The notes below the pieces were generated by a model, which searched no databases, was not told the DNA's origin, and was given only the letters and a program-made list of their open reading frames with translations. The position numbers were made by a program, and so were the translations under genes. A stretch of 64,000 nt of DNA from Talpa occidentalis (lineage: Eukaryota; Chordata; Mammalia; Eulipotyphla; Talpidae): positions 20,879,784 through 20,943,783 of the forward strand of contig NW_023602073.1 of the NCBI RefSeq assembly GCF_014898055.3, in the 5' to 3' direction. Positions 35,055-47,323 of the stretch are shown here, piece by piece; the stretch's first letter is position 1; each line of letters begins with the position of its first letter.

Positions 35055-35329
35055 ATAAAGTATATTTTTCATCAATTCTCCCCTAAAAACTAATGAGATT
35101 ATCTCCCATTTATTGGTCATTGAGAGAGTTTATGTCTAGCACCTTTTCGAGTATGTAGATTTTTACATAGATAACTTATAGGGAAGCTTTTTATTTTTCA
35201 GATATTTGAAAATAAAAGACAAGATTCAAATTCTCTTTTCAGCAAATATAGCTTTTTTAGCAATAAAATGAGAGGAAATTATATGATGGTTTCACTAAAA
35301 TTATAGAATGGTTTCAGTAATTAAAGTAA

Positions 35330-36560
35330 AGTCTTCAAATATTATAAGAATATCATCAAATAAGTCAATCCTAAAATAATTATACATATTATCCAAATAG
35401 AACTTAGCTAGAACCAAAAGGAGTCAGTGTAATTCACCAAAATAAGAGAATAAAGGAGGAAAACTACATAATCATTTCACTAGATCCCAAATTAAGTCTT
35501 TGATAAAATTATAGATCCAAAAAAATAACAAAATCATTTAGCAAACAAAAATGGAATAAAAGGCACTAATCTATAAATGTATCTTAAAAACCTTTCTGCA
35601 AATATTATACATCATATTAAAACTTTTCATTTGAACTGAGGAAAGGGTAAAGATACCTTATCACTATTTCCATACAATCAACATTAGTCTACAGTTTGTA
35701 ACCAGCACAAAAAGGCAGGAGAAGGAAGAAAAGTGTAAGACTGGAATAGAAATAAAGCTGTCATTATTAAAGACAATATGGGCTTCCCCGGTGGCGCAGC
35801 GGTTGAGCGCTGGGTTGAGAAGCTGCCCGCGGCCTCTGCAGCGCCGGTTCGATCCCCGGCTGCTCCCCGGCCACCGGAGGAGGGTCCCACATGGTGCGCA
35901 GACCTCTCCTGCCCCGCTGCTCCCCTCAGCAGTGTGCTTCAGTCCTTCTGCCTGCTCTGCTCCCCGCTCTGGCTCTGGTGAATTCTCTCACCCTCCCGCG
36001 ATTCTGACTGTACCCAGTGCTTGTATAAATAAATAAAAATAAATCTTTAAAAAAAATAAAATAAAAATAAAGACAATATGATCGTGTACATAGAAAATCT
36101 AAGAGGATAAAAATATGATATAACATCATAATGTTTAGAAAGATCCATGACATATTCAATTATATTTTTATATACAGGCATAGGCAGAAAATATTATAAT
36201 GACAACATTTATAATATTTTCAAAGACTAAGAAAGGAAAAATACAAGTGCTCAGAAAAATGCATAGGACATCTAGACAAACACTTTTAAAATATTATTGA
36301 GAAAAACAAATGACAAATAATTGGGAGATTATTTGTTATTCATGGATTCAAAAATTTAAAATCTTAGAAATGTTAATTACAACTCTGATCTCGATATTCA
36401 GTGCAACTCATCAAAATCCCAACAAGTTTATTCATGGAAATGAATACAATTATTCTAAAATTTATGTAGAAATGTAAGGCACCAGTAATACCAAGAAACA
36501 CTTGGGGTAGAATAGAGACTTACAAAAGACCAATGTTTGTATTCATTTAAAATAAATTTG
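35330..36560 (+). mobile_element. Ancient L1 ORF2 fragment (RT region)
   Basis: Plus-strand remnants of the L1 RT region, for example the sense of CATCAAATAAGTCAATCC, GTAACCAGCACAAAAAGGCA, TGATCGTGTACATAGAAAAT and CATCAAAATCCCAACAAGTT. A SINE (35781-36067) interrupts it. All frames are closed. Confidence 0.65.
35781..36067 (+). mobile_element. tRNA-derived SINE, youngest-looking copy
   Basis: Head GGCTTCCCCGGTGGCGCAGC, intact B box GGTTCGATCCC, long AAATAAAAATAAA tail. Flanked by TAAAGACAATATG at 35768-35780 and 36068-36080. It sits inside an ancient L1. Confidence 0.94.
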
Positions 36561-37160
36561 ACATTTCAGGTCAATGGAAAAGGCAAACTTGTTTTTAACT
36601 AGATGGTCCTAAAGTAATTATTCATATGAAAAAAGTGAAATCTGCCCGTTGTCTCACCCCCTCTACAAACACTATTTCCAGAAGAATAAAGATTTAGTCA
36701 TGAAAGCCAAAAACTATGTCTACATCTTCATCATCTCATCACAAGAGGATGTCCTAATTAATTTCTTAATTATTCAATCAACTCAGTAATTTCCTTTTAA
36801 ACAAATGATTCTGAAACCAGACATCAACCTGGAGGTTAAATAACTTCCCTTAGGAATTAGAACCTAGGTTGGTCTGACTCTAGAGTCTGGGACCTTATAA
36901 AGTACAAGAGCTCTTAGTAAGTCCAACCTCTTGAGCATAATATACAAGTCCCTTTGAGATTTGATCCTTTTTCAGTCTTCAAAGGTATCAGTTATCATAT
37001 CCTATCACATGTTTTCTTCCCTGGCTATGTTAGAGTACTTTAATTCCTTAGGATGAAATAAGCATATTAAATAAATAAATTCCATTTTTCTCATATATTT
37101 ATTAATTAGTCTTGTCAGTGCAACAGAAGAGGTTGTAAGTGGACAATCAGGAAACATTTT

Positions 37161-37429
37161 GGCCTCCCCTGGTGGTGCAGACAGTTGAGCTCTGGGCTGC
37201 GAAGCTGCCTGCAGCCTCTGCAGCGCCCATTGGATCCCCTGTCGCCAGCGAGGGTCCCACATGGCGCGACAGACCTCTCCTGCCGTGCCGGCTGCTCTCC
37301 TCAGCAGTGTATTTCGTCAGTCTGCCTGTTCTGTTCCCTGCTCTGCCTCTGGTGAATTCTCTCACCCTCCTGCGCTTCCGACTGTACCCAGTGCTTGTAT
37401 AAATTTAAAAAAAAAATCTTTAAAAAAAA
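37161..37429 (+). mobile_element. tRNA-derived SINE
   Basis: A full-length plus-strand copy whose B box is altered (CCATTGGATCCC). Flanks TCAGGAAACATTT (37148-37160) and TCAGGGAACATTT (about 37431) differ by one base. Confidence 0.9.
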
Positions 37430-37442
37430 TTCAGGGAACATT

Positions 37443-39544
37443 TGTGCAAGATGAGATTTAAGATAGACTTTGAGAAGTAGGTATAGTGTAAACAGCATTA
37501 GGTCAGTAAAGAAAAAATTATTCAGAGTATTGAATATGTCCTTATTAGTTGAACATAGAATAAATGAGGGCATGTGAAGACAATATATAAATTAGATCAA
37601 GATGTGGAGAAACTGTAATTTTAATTACTATAATTCTGTTTAGACTTTTAACTGTAATTCTGTTTAGACTTTATTCCGTAATCGTTTAGAGTTACTTAGA
37701 ATGGCAGAGTCATTTTTTGGGAAAAACAATTCTTGTAGAATAATTAAAGTTAACATGGAGAAAAAATGAGATAGGAAAAAAAACATGCAGTCATAGATAC
37801 TAATGAGTTTGGGAAAAAATAGTTTGGAGATTTTAAACATGCAGTCATAGATACTAAGATCATAAGTGCCTCGGAGGCCAAGAGGTGGATAGCATGACTA
37901 TCAATCAAGAGGTACAGATTTTGAAATTTTAAAAACACAAAAGCTTGAGTTTGTTTTGTGACCTTGTATACTTCTGAAAGAAAAGGAGAAAAAAGTAAAA
38001 ATTGATGGTAAAGTAGAGAAGCAATATTTTAATGGATCTCTGTATTCCCAGCAAAGTCATAAGCAAAAATAAAGTATAATATAATATTAGCTATAATACT
38101 CCTGGGATTATTGATCAAGAAATATTTACTTTCACTTAAGCTAGATATTGGGCAGTGATAGATGCTTCAGGGGAGAAATTCTAATATGCTAAAGTCAGGT
38201 AAACTTTCTTTTTTTCTGTATGCTTACAGAGATAAAAGTCAGCATAAAAGGCATAAATATATTTCATAATTAAATGCTTTAAATTTAAATATGTTCTCAC
38301 ATTATTATATACTTAGGGATTATATATTACGATTCACAGAGATAGAGGTGTTATATTTAAAATAATTGGTGGAGGAAATTCTTTGAGGACTATACCTGAG
38401 GGAAGAAAAAAGAAAGAGAAAAGAAAAGAAAAGATTGTTTTACAATGAACAACGATGTAAAATATATATAAATATTTTTTTTTTGAAAAGTTGAAAATCC
38501 ATTTATTTCTCATGTCAAAGACAAAAACCATTCCAATTCAGGATTATTTTTGTTTTATAATCTGCTAGGTAAAAAAAAAATTATGTCACCATGGCTTTTA
38601 GTTTTCTTATTAAAACTTTACAAATCACAAGTATTTGTGAGAATTGATTTTTTCTCCCATTATCTAAGTTCAATTTATACTTTACAGTGAAATCTTTACA
38701 TATTTAGTCCATTTATGTATATTTTCATTAAATTGTTGAGTTAGATAGAGATCCAATATTATTACTTTAGTGGACCATTGTATGATCCATTAAAAAATGT
38801 ATTAATTCCTTAGATTTGAAATATCAACCTTTGAGAGGAGAAATCCTATATTGTCTAAATATTTATAAGGATGTAAAACAATGGCACTTCATTAATGAAA
38901 AATAAATTCATTTTTAGATGTCAGCTTTATGACATATTGATCTATTTCAGATACTTGTATTTGTATTTTAAATTTGTAATTTAAATTTGTATTTATTACT
39001 CTTATGGTGATATTCCTAAACATACATGCAGAGATTGAATCTATGTGCAAATTTTATATATTTCTACTACTGTTAATTTATAGTATTTTAATTTCACATG
39101 ATTTAAACACATCTTTATGGAATATAGAAATCACCCAGATGACAAGAGAGGACATTCCTTCCTTCATTCATGAGAGAACAACTAACAATTATCCAGGAAT
39201 GGGCCACTCCAGAAAGAATGCCACTGCAGAGTGGTGAGGCTGAAGCCCCTCGGGAATCAGCCTAAACTGCCCAAGATGGGACCCCAAGGAGATCCACATG
39301 TGGTGTGCTGCAAGGTGGGTGGGGAATGACACAAAGAGGTGGCTGTCTGGGGGTGGCAGGCACAGCAGGGCTCCCCCAGTCCAATCAAACCCTTGGGGAG
39401 GGGAGAGCAAAGGTAGTGAGGAGGTCGGTACCCCTGGCCCAGGGGAAGCCCACAATGGAACTCACAAAACACACACAAGCCAATAAATAAATGGAATCAG
39501 AAATCAAAAAATAAAATAGCAAAAAATAAAAAAGTAAGCCTTCA
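37443..39544. other. Unassigned DNA
   Basis: Mostly AT-rich with no repeat that I can name. 37770-37860 contains a short direct repeat (CATGCAGTCATAGATACTAA twice, about 60 bp apart). 39190-39490 is a GC-richer island that merges into the ancient L1; its frames on both strands lack domains. Confidence 0.45.
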
Positions 39545-40510
39545 TATATCACTAACCTTAAATGTAAATCGACTGAGCTCACGAATCAAAAGGTACAGAC
39601 TGTCTGGCTGAAGTAAAAAGCAAAATCCAACTTAATGCTGACAATAAGAGACTCACTGTAGCAATAATGACAAAGACTTAAATGGAGGAATGAAAAAAGA
39701 TACTCTAAGCCAAAAGAAAATTTTAAAAGGCAGGTAAAGTAGTTTTCAGACAAAATGTTAACAAGAGAAAAGATGGATATTACATAAAGGGATTACTACA
39801 CCAGGAAGACATAGTGAATAACAAGATATATACATGAAACATAGGAAAAACAAAATATGTAAGCCTAATATTAAGAGACCTAAAGGGAGATACTGACAAT
39901 ACAATAGCAGGGGAAGTTAACAGCCACTTGCAACAATAAGCAGATCATCCAGACAGAAGATCAATGAGGAAAGAATTGCCTGAAATGATCAACTATATAA
40001 GATGAACTTAATACATATTTACAGAAATTTCCACTCAAAAACAACAAAATAAGCATTGTTTCAAGTGCTCATAGAATATTCTCAATGATCTTCCATAATT
40101 TGGGACACTAAACAAGTAAATTAAGTTTATGAAGAGTGAAATCATCTCCTCATGAAGAGTGACCCTTGAATTCATTTTTCCTTCTTTTTCAGTTATTTTA
40201 CATGTGACATTTGATTGCTGTTGAAGATTTTTCTTTTTTCTTGACATAAGCATGTTACTGTAAACTTCTCTCTTAGTATGACTTTAGCTGCATCCCGCAG
40301 GTTCTGTTAAGCCATGTTTCCAATTATTTTTCTGTAGATAATTTAAATAAAATTCACTCTTTCCGAAGAGTGAAATCATTTCTTCAGATCACAATGGTAT
40401 AAAACTAAAAATCAAACAGTAAACTGGAAGAGGGAGAAACCACAGATACATGGAGAAAAAACAACGTGGTACCTAATGATTCCAGTTGTGTTTAATGCCA
40501 TAGAGTCTAC
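39545..40510 (+). mobile_element. Ancient L1 fragment (endonuclease region) with local inversion
   Basis: Plus-strand L1 ORF2 endonuclease-type remnants run from GACTGTCTGGCTGAAGTAAA to TTCAGATCACAATGGTATAA and beyond. A stretch at about 40180-40350 appears in the opposite sense (CTTTAGCTGCATCCCGCAGG is the antisense of a more 3' ORF2 site), and GAAGAGTGAAATCAT occurs on both sides of it (about 40131 and 40362). I read this as a small rearrangement inside the old element. Confidence 0.55.
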
Positions 40511-40539
40511 ATGGAAAATAAAAGAGATTTATTTTCCTT

Positions 40540-40670
40540 TGGTGTGGAATTATGAATGCCTTCATGGTGGGCATGGTGTGGTAACATACACAAGAGGGGT
40601 GAGATTTTGTACCTTTGCATCATATATAGTATTGTAAACCAAATCTACCTCAACAGAAAAAGGTAAAAAA
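40540..40670 (+). repeat. Ancient L1 3'-end remnant
   Basis: GTGTGGTAACATACACAAG, then TATTGTAAACCAAATCTACC and an A-tail. Confidence 0.5.
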
Positions 40671-40775
40671 AAAAATCTTTGACTTCAATCTAAGATAAAC
40701 AAACAAACCATAGTAATACCTTGAAGAAAGAAGAGTCTCATTGGTCATGATGTCTGATTCATAAAGCTTATTATT

Positions 40776-41861
40776 TTTTTAAATAAATTTTATTTTTATA
40801 TTCCCCATACAATTGCAACCCCCTTATTTTGACCCCAACCCCTCCCCTCCCCACCCCCCACCCCCCGTAGAGTGTCTCTGGTTCACAGTATTTTGTTGAT
40901 TTTGATTTTCACTTTCTTATAGTTATTCATTTTCCTGGTCCCTTATTTAAGTTTTCTAGATTCCTGCTATGAGTGAGACCATCCGGTATTTTTCTTTTTC
41001 TTTCTGGCTTATTTTGCTGAGCATGATCCCTTCCAGCGCCATCCATGTTGCTGCAAATTGCATGTGTTTATCTTTTTTGAATGCTGAGTAATATTCCATG
41101 GTGTATATGTACCACATCTTCTTGATCCAGTCATCTATTTTTGGGCATTTGGGTTGTTTCCAAAGCTTAGCCATTGTAAACAGTGCTGCTATAAACATAG
41201 GGGTGCAGGTGCTCTTTGGAATTGATGTTTCTGTGTCCTTTGGGTAAATACCTAGGAGTGGAATTGCTGGATCCTATGGAAGCTCTATGTTCAGTAGGTC
41301 CCAAAATCTCCACACAGCTCTCCATAGTGGTTGGACCAGTTTGCACTCCACCCAACAGGGAAGGAGAGTTCCTTTTTCTCCACATCCTTGCCAACATTTG
41401 TTGTTGCTAGTTTTTTTAATATGTGCGATTCTCACTGGTGTAAGATGGTATCTCATGGTAGTTTTGATTTGCATTTCCCTGATTACAAGTGATATAGTTG
41501 AACATTTTTTCATATGCCTGTTGGACATTAGCATTTCCTCTTCAGAGAAGTTTCTTTTTAGCTCTTCTGCCCATTTTTGACAGGATTATTTTCTTTGTTG
41601 TTGTTGAGTCTCATCAGCTCTTTGCAGATTTTTGTGATCAGTCCTTTATCATTAGTGTTGTGTGCAAAAATGTTCTCCCACTCAGTGGGCTTTCTCTTTG
41701 TTTTTGTTATTGTCTCTTTTGCTGTGCAGAAGCTCTTTAATTTGATGTAGTCCCAGCTGTTGATCTTTGCCTTCACTATCACTGCTTTGGGTGATGTGTC
41801 TATAAAGATGTCTTCGATGTGCATATCACGTAGTGTTTCACCTATATTTCCTTCTATGTAT
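40776..41861 (-). mobile_element. L1 3' end, first of a tandem pair
   Basis: Minus-strand L1 3' UTR plus the ORF2 C-terminus (SLIAGI end at 40956; [25 protein letters not shown] block). The left edge abuts the target duplication TCATAAAGCTTATTATT at 40759-40775. The 5' edge stops inside ORF2 at CTATGTATTTT and runs straight into the A-rich 3' tail of the next L1, with no target duplication at that junction. Confidence 0.85.
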
Positions 41862-43925
41862 TTTTTTAAATAATAAATTTTATTTTTATATTCCCCCATA
41901 CAATTGCAAAAGCCCCATTCTGACCCCAATCCTTCCCTTCCCGCCCCCCACCCCCCAAAAAGTGTCTCTGGTTCATAGTTTTTTGTTGATTTTGATTTTC
42001 ACTTTCTTATATTCATTTTCCTGGTCCCTTATTTAAGTTTTCTAGATTCCTGCTATGAGTGAGACCATCCGGTATTTTTCTTTTTCTTTTTGGCTTATTT
42101 CACTGAGCATGATCCCTTCCAGCGCCATCCATGTTGCTGCAAATTGCATGTGTTTATCTTTTTTGAATGCTGAGTAATATTCCATGGTATATATGTACCA
42201 CATCTTCTTGATCCAGTCATCTATTTTTGGGCATTTGGGTTGTTTCCAAAGCTTAGCTATTGTAAACAGTGCTGCTGTAAACATAGGGGTGCAGGTGTTC
42301 TTTGGAATTGATGTTTCTGTGTCCTTTGGGTAAATACCTAGGAGTGGAATTGCTGGATCATATGGAAGCTCTATGTTTAGTAGGTCCAGAAATCTCCACA
42401 CAGCTCTCCATAGTGGTTGGACCAGTTTGCACTCCCACCAACAGTGCAGAAGAGTTCCTTTTTCTCCACACCCTCGCCAACATTTGTTGTTGCTAGTTTT
42501 TTTAATATGTGCCATTCTCACTGGTGTGAGATGGTATTTCATGGTAGTTTTGATTTGCATTTCCCTGATGACAAGTGATGTTGAACATTTTTTCATATGT
42601 CTGTTGGCCATTTGCATTTCCTCTTCAGAGAAGTTTCTTTTTAGCTCTTTTGCCCATTTTTTGACTGGATTATTTTCTTTGTTGTTGCTGAGTCTCATCA
42701 GCTCTTTGCAGATTTTTGTGATCAGTCCTTTATCATTAGTGTTGGGTGCAAAAATGTTCTCCCAGTTGGTGGGGTTTCTCTTTGTTTTTGTTATTGTCTC
42801 TTTTGCTGTGCAGAAGCTCTTTAATTTGATGTAGTCCCAGCTGTTTATCTTTGCCTTCACTATCACTGCTTTGGGTGATGTGTCTGTAAAGATGTCTTTG
42901 ATGTGCAAATCCCGTAGTGTTTCGCCTATATTTCCTTCTATGTATTTTATGGTTTCAGGTCTTATGTCTAGTTCGTTAATCCATTTTGAGTTGGTTTTTG
43001 TGTATGGTGTGAGGTAGTGGTCAAGCTTCATTCTTTTGCATGTAGCGACCCAGTTTTCCCAGCACCATTTATTGAACAAACTTTCTTTGCTCCAATGCAT
43101 GGTCTTTGCTCCTTTGTCAAAGATTAGTTGGCCATAAATCTATGGGTTTATTTCTGGATTTTCTATTTGATTCCATTGGTCTGTATGTCTGTTCTTGTTC
43201 CAATACCATGCAGCTTTGATGATTATGGCTTTGTAGTAGAGTTTGAAGTCTGGGAGTGTGATGTCTCCATTCCCTTCTTTTTTTTTTCAGGAGAGCTTTA
43301 GCTATGCAGTGTTTTTGGTGATTCCATATGAATTTCATCAATAATTGTTCTGTTTCTTTGAAGAATGACATTGAAATTTTGATTGGAATAGCATTGAATC
43401 TGTATATTGCTTTTGGTAGGATGGCCATTTTAATAATGTTTATTTGTCCAATCCATGAGCAGGGGATGTCTTTCCATTTCTTTGTGTCTTCTTCTATTTC
43501 TTTTAACAGTGTTTTATAGTTTTCTTTGTATAGGTCCTTTACCTCTTTTGTTAGATTTATTCCCAAGTATTTGATTTTTTTTGTTTTGATAATAAAAGGG
43601 ATGGGTTTTTTTTTTAATTTCTTCTTCTTCAGATTTATTGTTTGTGTATACTGACTTTTGTGTGTTTATTTTGTATCCTGCCACTTTACTGAACTGATTG
43701 ATGAGTTGAATTAGTTTTTCTGTGGAGTTTTTGGGGTTCTCTATGTATATTATCATATCATCTGCAAATAGTGATAGTTTGACTTCTTCTTTTCCAATTT
43801 GGATTCCTTGGATGTCTTTCTCTTGTCTTATTGCTCTGGCTAGGACTTCCAGTATTATATTGAAAAGCAGTGGTGAGATTGTACATCCTTGTCTTGTTCC
43901 AGATCTTAATGGAAATGCTTTCAGC
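41862..43925 (-). mobile_element. L1 3' half, second of a tandem pair
   Basis: Minus-strand L1 with its own 3' UTR and tail (41862-42041), an uninterrupted 352-codon ORF2 C-terminal stretch (42042-43100), and RT sequence further up including [10 protein letters not shown] (about 43770). It is 5'-truncated at 43925 in the RT domain. The right edge is followed by TCATAAAGCTTATTATT at 43926-43942, the same 17 bp that precedes the other member of the pair at 40759. Long open frames show it is younger than the full-length L1 at 15-22 kb. Confidence 0.88.
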
Positions 43926-43942
43926 TCATAAAGCTTATTATT

Positions 43943-44310
43943 AAAATGAATTTGCTTAGATTTTGTTGAGGATTTTTGCATCTATATTCATTAGAAATAT
44001 TGGGTATAGTTTTCTTTTTTTCTGTGGTTTTGGCATCAGAATAATTTGTGCCTCATAAAATATCTTTGGAAAGGTTTAGAAATATTTAGATACTTCCTGT
44101 GGAGTCAAATCCACAAAGATATCCCTGAAACCTATGTCATGGAGTGTTTTGCCTGTATTCTTCTGCGTATTTTGTGGTTTCAGGTTTTATATCCAAAGCT
44201 TACCCATTTTGAGTTAATTTTTGTGTATCATGTGAGATAGCAGTCTAGTTTCATTCTTTTTCACATGACTAGCCAGTTTTCCCAACACCATTTATTAAAT
44301 ACAGTGAAGG
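43943..44310 (-). mobile_element. Ancient L1 ORF2 fragment
   Basis: Diverged minus-strand L1 remnant; the plus strand reads GAGGATTTTTGCATCTATAT at the left and CCAACACCATTTATTAAATA at the right. It is the DNA into which the tandem L1 pair integrated on its right side. Confidence 0.6.
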
Positions 44311-44403
44311 ATGATTGTCTGGGAAGGAGAGCTCCAGAAAGGTGTGCTGTTGAATAAGCAAGCTATATAAAGAAGCCATCGGAAGAGAGTTTAAACCAAA
44401 ATA

Positions 44404-44586
44404 ACATGGCGCAGCAGACCTATCCTACCTCACATGCTGTTCCCCTCAGCAGTGTATTTCATCAGTCTGCCTGTTCTGTTCCCCGCTCTGTCTCTGGTGA
44501 ATCCTGTCACTCTCCCACACATCTGGCCTTTTCCAGGCTCTTGTATAAATAAATAAAATAATAAAATAATAAATAAATAAATAAAT
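44404..44586 (+). mobile_element. tRNA-derived SINE, 5'-truncated (body only)
   Basis: It lacks the tRNA-like head and begins at ACATGGCGCAGCAGACC. The tail is an (AAAT)n run. Flanked by AAACCAAAATA at 44393-44403 and 44587-44597, so it inserted already truncated. Confidence 0.9.
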
Positions 44587-44919
44587 AAACCAAAATATTA
44601 CAGGATGTAGGTGCACCAGTGGAAGTGGGTGCTGGAGTTACCCCCACAGGCTCCTCCACAGCCTGTCCAGGAACTGTGATCGTGATGGAACAGTTCATCA
44701 AAACTACCAACCACCTCTGCAACCTGATTGTCATTCTCCCTTGAAGGTAGGTCTTTCTGTCATGGAAAAAGAAATAGAGGGAAATATATTTTAAAAGTTG
44801 AGGAAATCCAGAGCTGGTTCCCTTTAATGGTGAACAGAAGCAGGTTTCACTCATTACTCATAGTCTATTGATTTTCCTGTCTTTGCACATAAACCTTCAT
44901 CCTTAATTTGTTGGTTTTG

Positions 44920-45200
44920 TCATATTTTTTTTGAGGCAACATTGTTTACAACACTGTATATGATTAGAGGTGTAGGATCACACCCTGCAGTTGTGTGTCA
45001 CCACACCACACCCGCCACCAAGGCACTGAAATTTCTCCACCACAGTCCATTGTGCCTCCCCCCAATTTGCTCTCCCTTCTCTACCTCACCTCTGGTAGAG
45101 GTAACAATTCAATGTTGTTACATTCAGTTTTTATTGTTCATCAATATTTCATTTCACCAAAATAGTTAGCCATGAAAACTATGTTAAATATTGTGACTAC
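44920..45200 (-). repeat. Ancient L1 3'-end remnant
   Basis: GAGGCAACATTGTTTACAAC and GTCACCACACCACACCCG, antisense to the family. Confidence 0.5.
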
Positions 45201-46377
45201 AAGTAAGTTTCCCTCTCTTCTTATAATTCTGAAAAGATGACCCTTTACTCAAACTACCTAACAGTTACACCTTGACACATTTCAAAATGAAAATGATTAC
45301 CATGGGTGCCAAAAGAAAAATGTAATCTATGATCTTTAAACTGGACTATGTAATAATTGTGTGAGACCAGCCTTAATGGACTAAGTCTTTTCCAAATGAG
45401 TTTTTGTTTCCTAGTCAGAGTATTTAAGGGAAAATGAGATGTTTTCATTGGAGTTGTTCATTTATTTGTTTGTTTTTCAGGAAGGTATTTAGATTTTAAT
45501 CCCACAGGCAATCAAACTACTGCAATCATTTTGAGACTACAAAATGATTGTACAGAAGTGCTACATTCCTTAAGCTTTACAAATTAATGTCTTAAGCTAC
45601 AGTGATTAATCTCATATAACTTATTTTATGAAAGGTCACTAAATTGTATTTGTTGGCTGAATTTCTGTACTTTTGTAAAATAACGTATTAAGAAGGACAT
45701 GGAAGTTAATGCCACCAGGGGAAAGAGCTTGCTTACTGGAGACTGGGTTACATTTTTCTAAAGAGCCATATTTGTAAAGATAATAAACCAATAAATGAAA
45801 TAGGAAGATCATGGAAGTCTTTAACTCAATTAACAGGCCAGTAGTTATTAGCTTTAGTTATTACTTGATTCTTATAAAAACAATGAATATTAATGATAAT
45901 CTGTGCTTCTGTTTGAAAATTCTAATTTTATTTTGTTTATCTCTAGGTCTACATACCTTGTCACTCAGACTCCTGCTCATTCCTCATTTCTTTCAGTTTG
46001 CCTATTTTATCTCTTCTCCATCACATACCTATGTGTGCAGCAATCATTTAATTTTCCATGTCTTTGTTTTCTCATTGTATGCACATTGATGACCTGTGTA
46101 TTTTATTTTCAGATAAGTATCACAATTCTGCTTTGGCATATACTCCAATGTCTAGTCCTTGTTTATTTCCCTTCAAGGTATTTGATGTTTTTATTACCTT
46201 GTCTATTTGTCTCTCTTGCTACAGAACAAGTCTACTTGTCCACATATTACCTTTTGAATAGTTTCATTATTTCATCTTTGTGGCTTCTATGTACAAATAA
46301 TTGCACTGTCCTCATGCTCAAGATTTACTCAGTTTTCTAAGCTTCCATTGGTTATGGTGTCTGATTTTCTTTCCACA
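45201..46377. other. Upstream flank of the OR pseudogene
   Basis: AT-rich. Long frames at 45811-46340 are low-complexity hydrophobic translations of T-rich DNA, not genes. A pyrimidine tract with CAG ending at 46378 may be the old splice acceptor. Confidence 0.5.
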
Positions 46378-46423
46378 GAAATAAAGTAGGGATGACTGAG
46401 AAAAATCTCATAATTAAGAAGCA

Positions 46424-47323
46424 ATGAAAGGGACAAATTTAAGTAACTGGGATGATTTTTTCTTACTGGGCTTTTCTGACCAGCCCCAACTGGAGATGGT
46501 TCTCCTCGTGGTCATTTCTGCCATATACATTCTGCCACTGATGGGGAACACAGCTATCATACTGGTCTCATACTTGAACCCCAAACTCCACACACCCATG
46601 TATTGCTTCCTGTCTAATCTCTCCTTCCTGGACCTCTGTTTCACCACCAGCATCATTCCCCAGATGCTTTGGAATCTCAAGGGCCTGGAGAAGACCATCT
46701 CCTAAACAGGCTGTGTGGTCCAGCTCTATGTCGCTCTGGGGTGGGCTCCACGGAGTGTGTCCTCCTGACGGTGATGGCCTATGACCGCTTCAATGCTGTC
46801 TTCCGCCCCCTCCACAACAGTGTCATCATGCACCCTAAGCTTCTCCGGCAACTTGCCGCAGTGGCCTGGATCAGTGGGTTCATGGAGTCCACCGTCCAGA
46901 CCATCTTTGTTTTCCAGTTGCCTCTCTGCAGCCACCACCGGGTGGATGACTTTATGTGTGAGGAGCCTGCCCTGATTAAAATCGCCTGCGTGAACACAAC
47001 CTTCCTGGAAAATGAGCTCTCCACCACTATTGTCCTCTATGTGATTATACCTCTGGGACTTATTTTGTTCTCCTACGGCTGCATTGTCAGGAGCGTGCTG
47101 AGGATAAAATCTGTGGAAGGCAGGAGGAAAGCATTTGGGGCCTGTGAATCCCATCTAATTGTGGTTTTCTTCTTCCAGACTATGATTTGTGTCTGCATCC
47201 AGCCCAAGAGCAAGTACATGCAGAATCACAGTAAATTCCTCAACTTGTTTCTACACTGTGGTGACTCCCTCTCTTAATCCTTTGACTTAGACTTTGAGAA
47301 ACAAAGAGGTTAAATGGCTTTAA
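46424..47323 (+). pseudogene. Olfactory receptor pseudogene, class II, family 2-like
   Basis: A nearly complete OR reading in order: [56 protein letters not shown]-type loop 2 cysteines, SYGCIVRSVLRIKS, KAFGACESHLIVV. Lesions seen: an in-frame TAA at 46703-46705 just before the conserved TGCVVQLYV block; a 1-bp deletion at about 46738-46741 before GSTECVLL; loss of one codon in the FYGT block near 47170; a 1-bp insertion near 47250 where NLFYTVVTP should be read; and a TAG at 47288-47290 where the tyrosine of the NPLIY/TLRN segment should be. The TAA at 47321-47323 matches the normal end. C replaces F in PMYFFL and F replaces Y in DRY. A CAG acceptor-like site ends at 46378, so the locus once had a normal OR gene layout. 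Several independent lesions argue against sequencing error. Confidence 0.9.

Noticed and set aside
45811..46340. 145-codon plus-strand hydrophobic frame
   Set aside because: T-rich low-complexity DNA upstream of the OR pseudogene; no membrane-protein family pattern.
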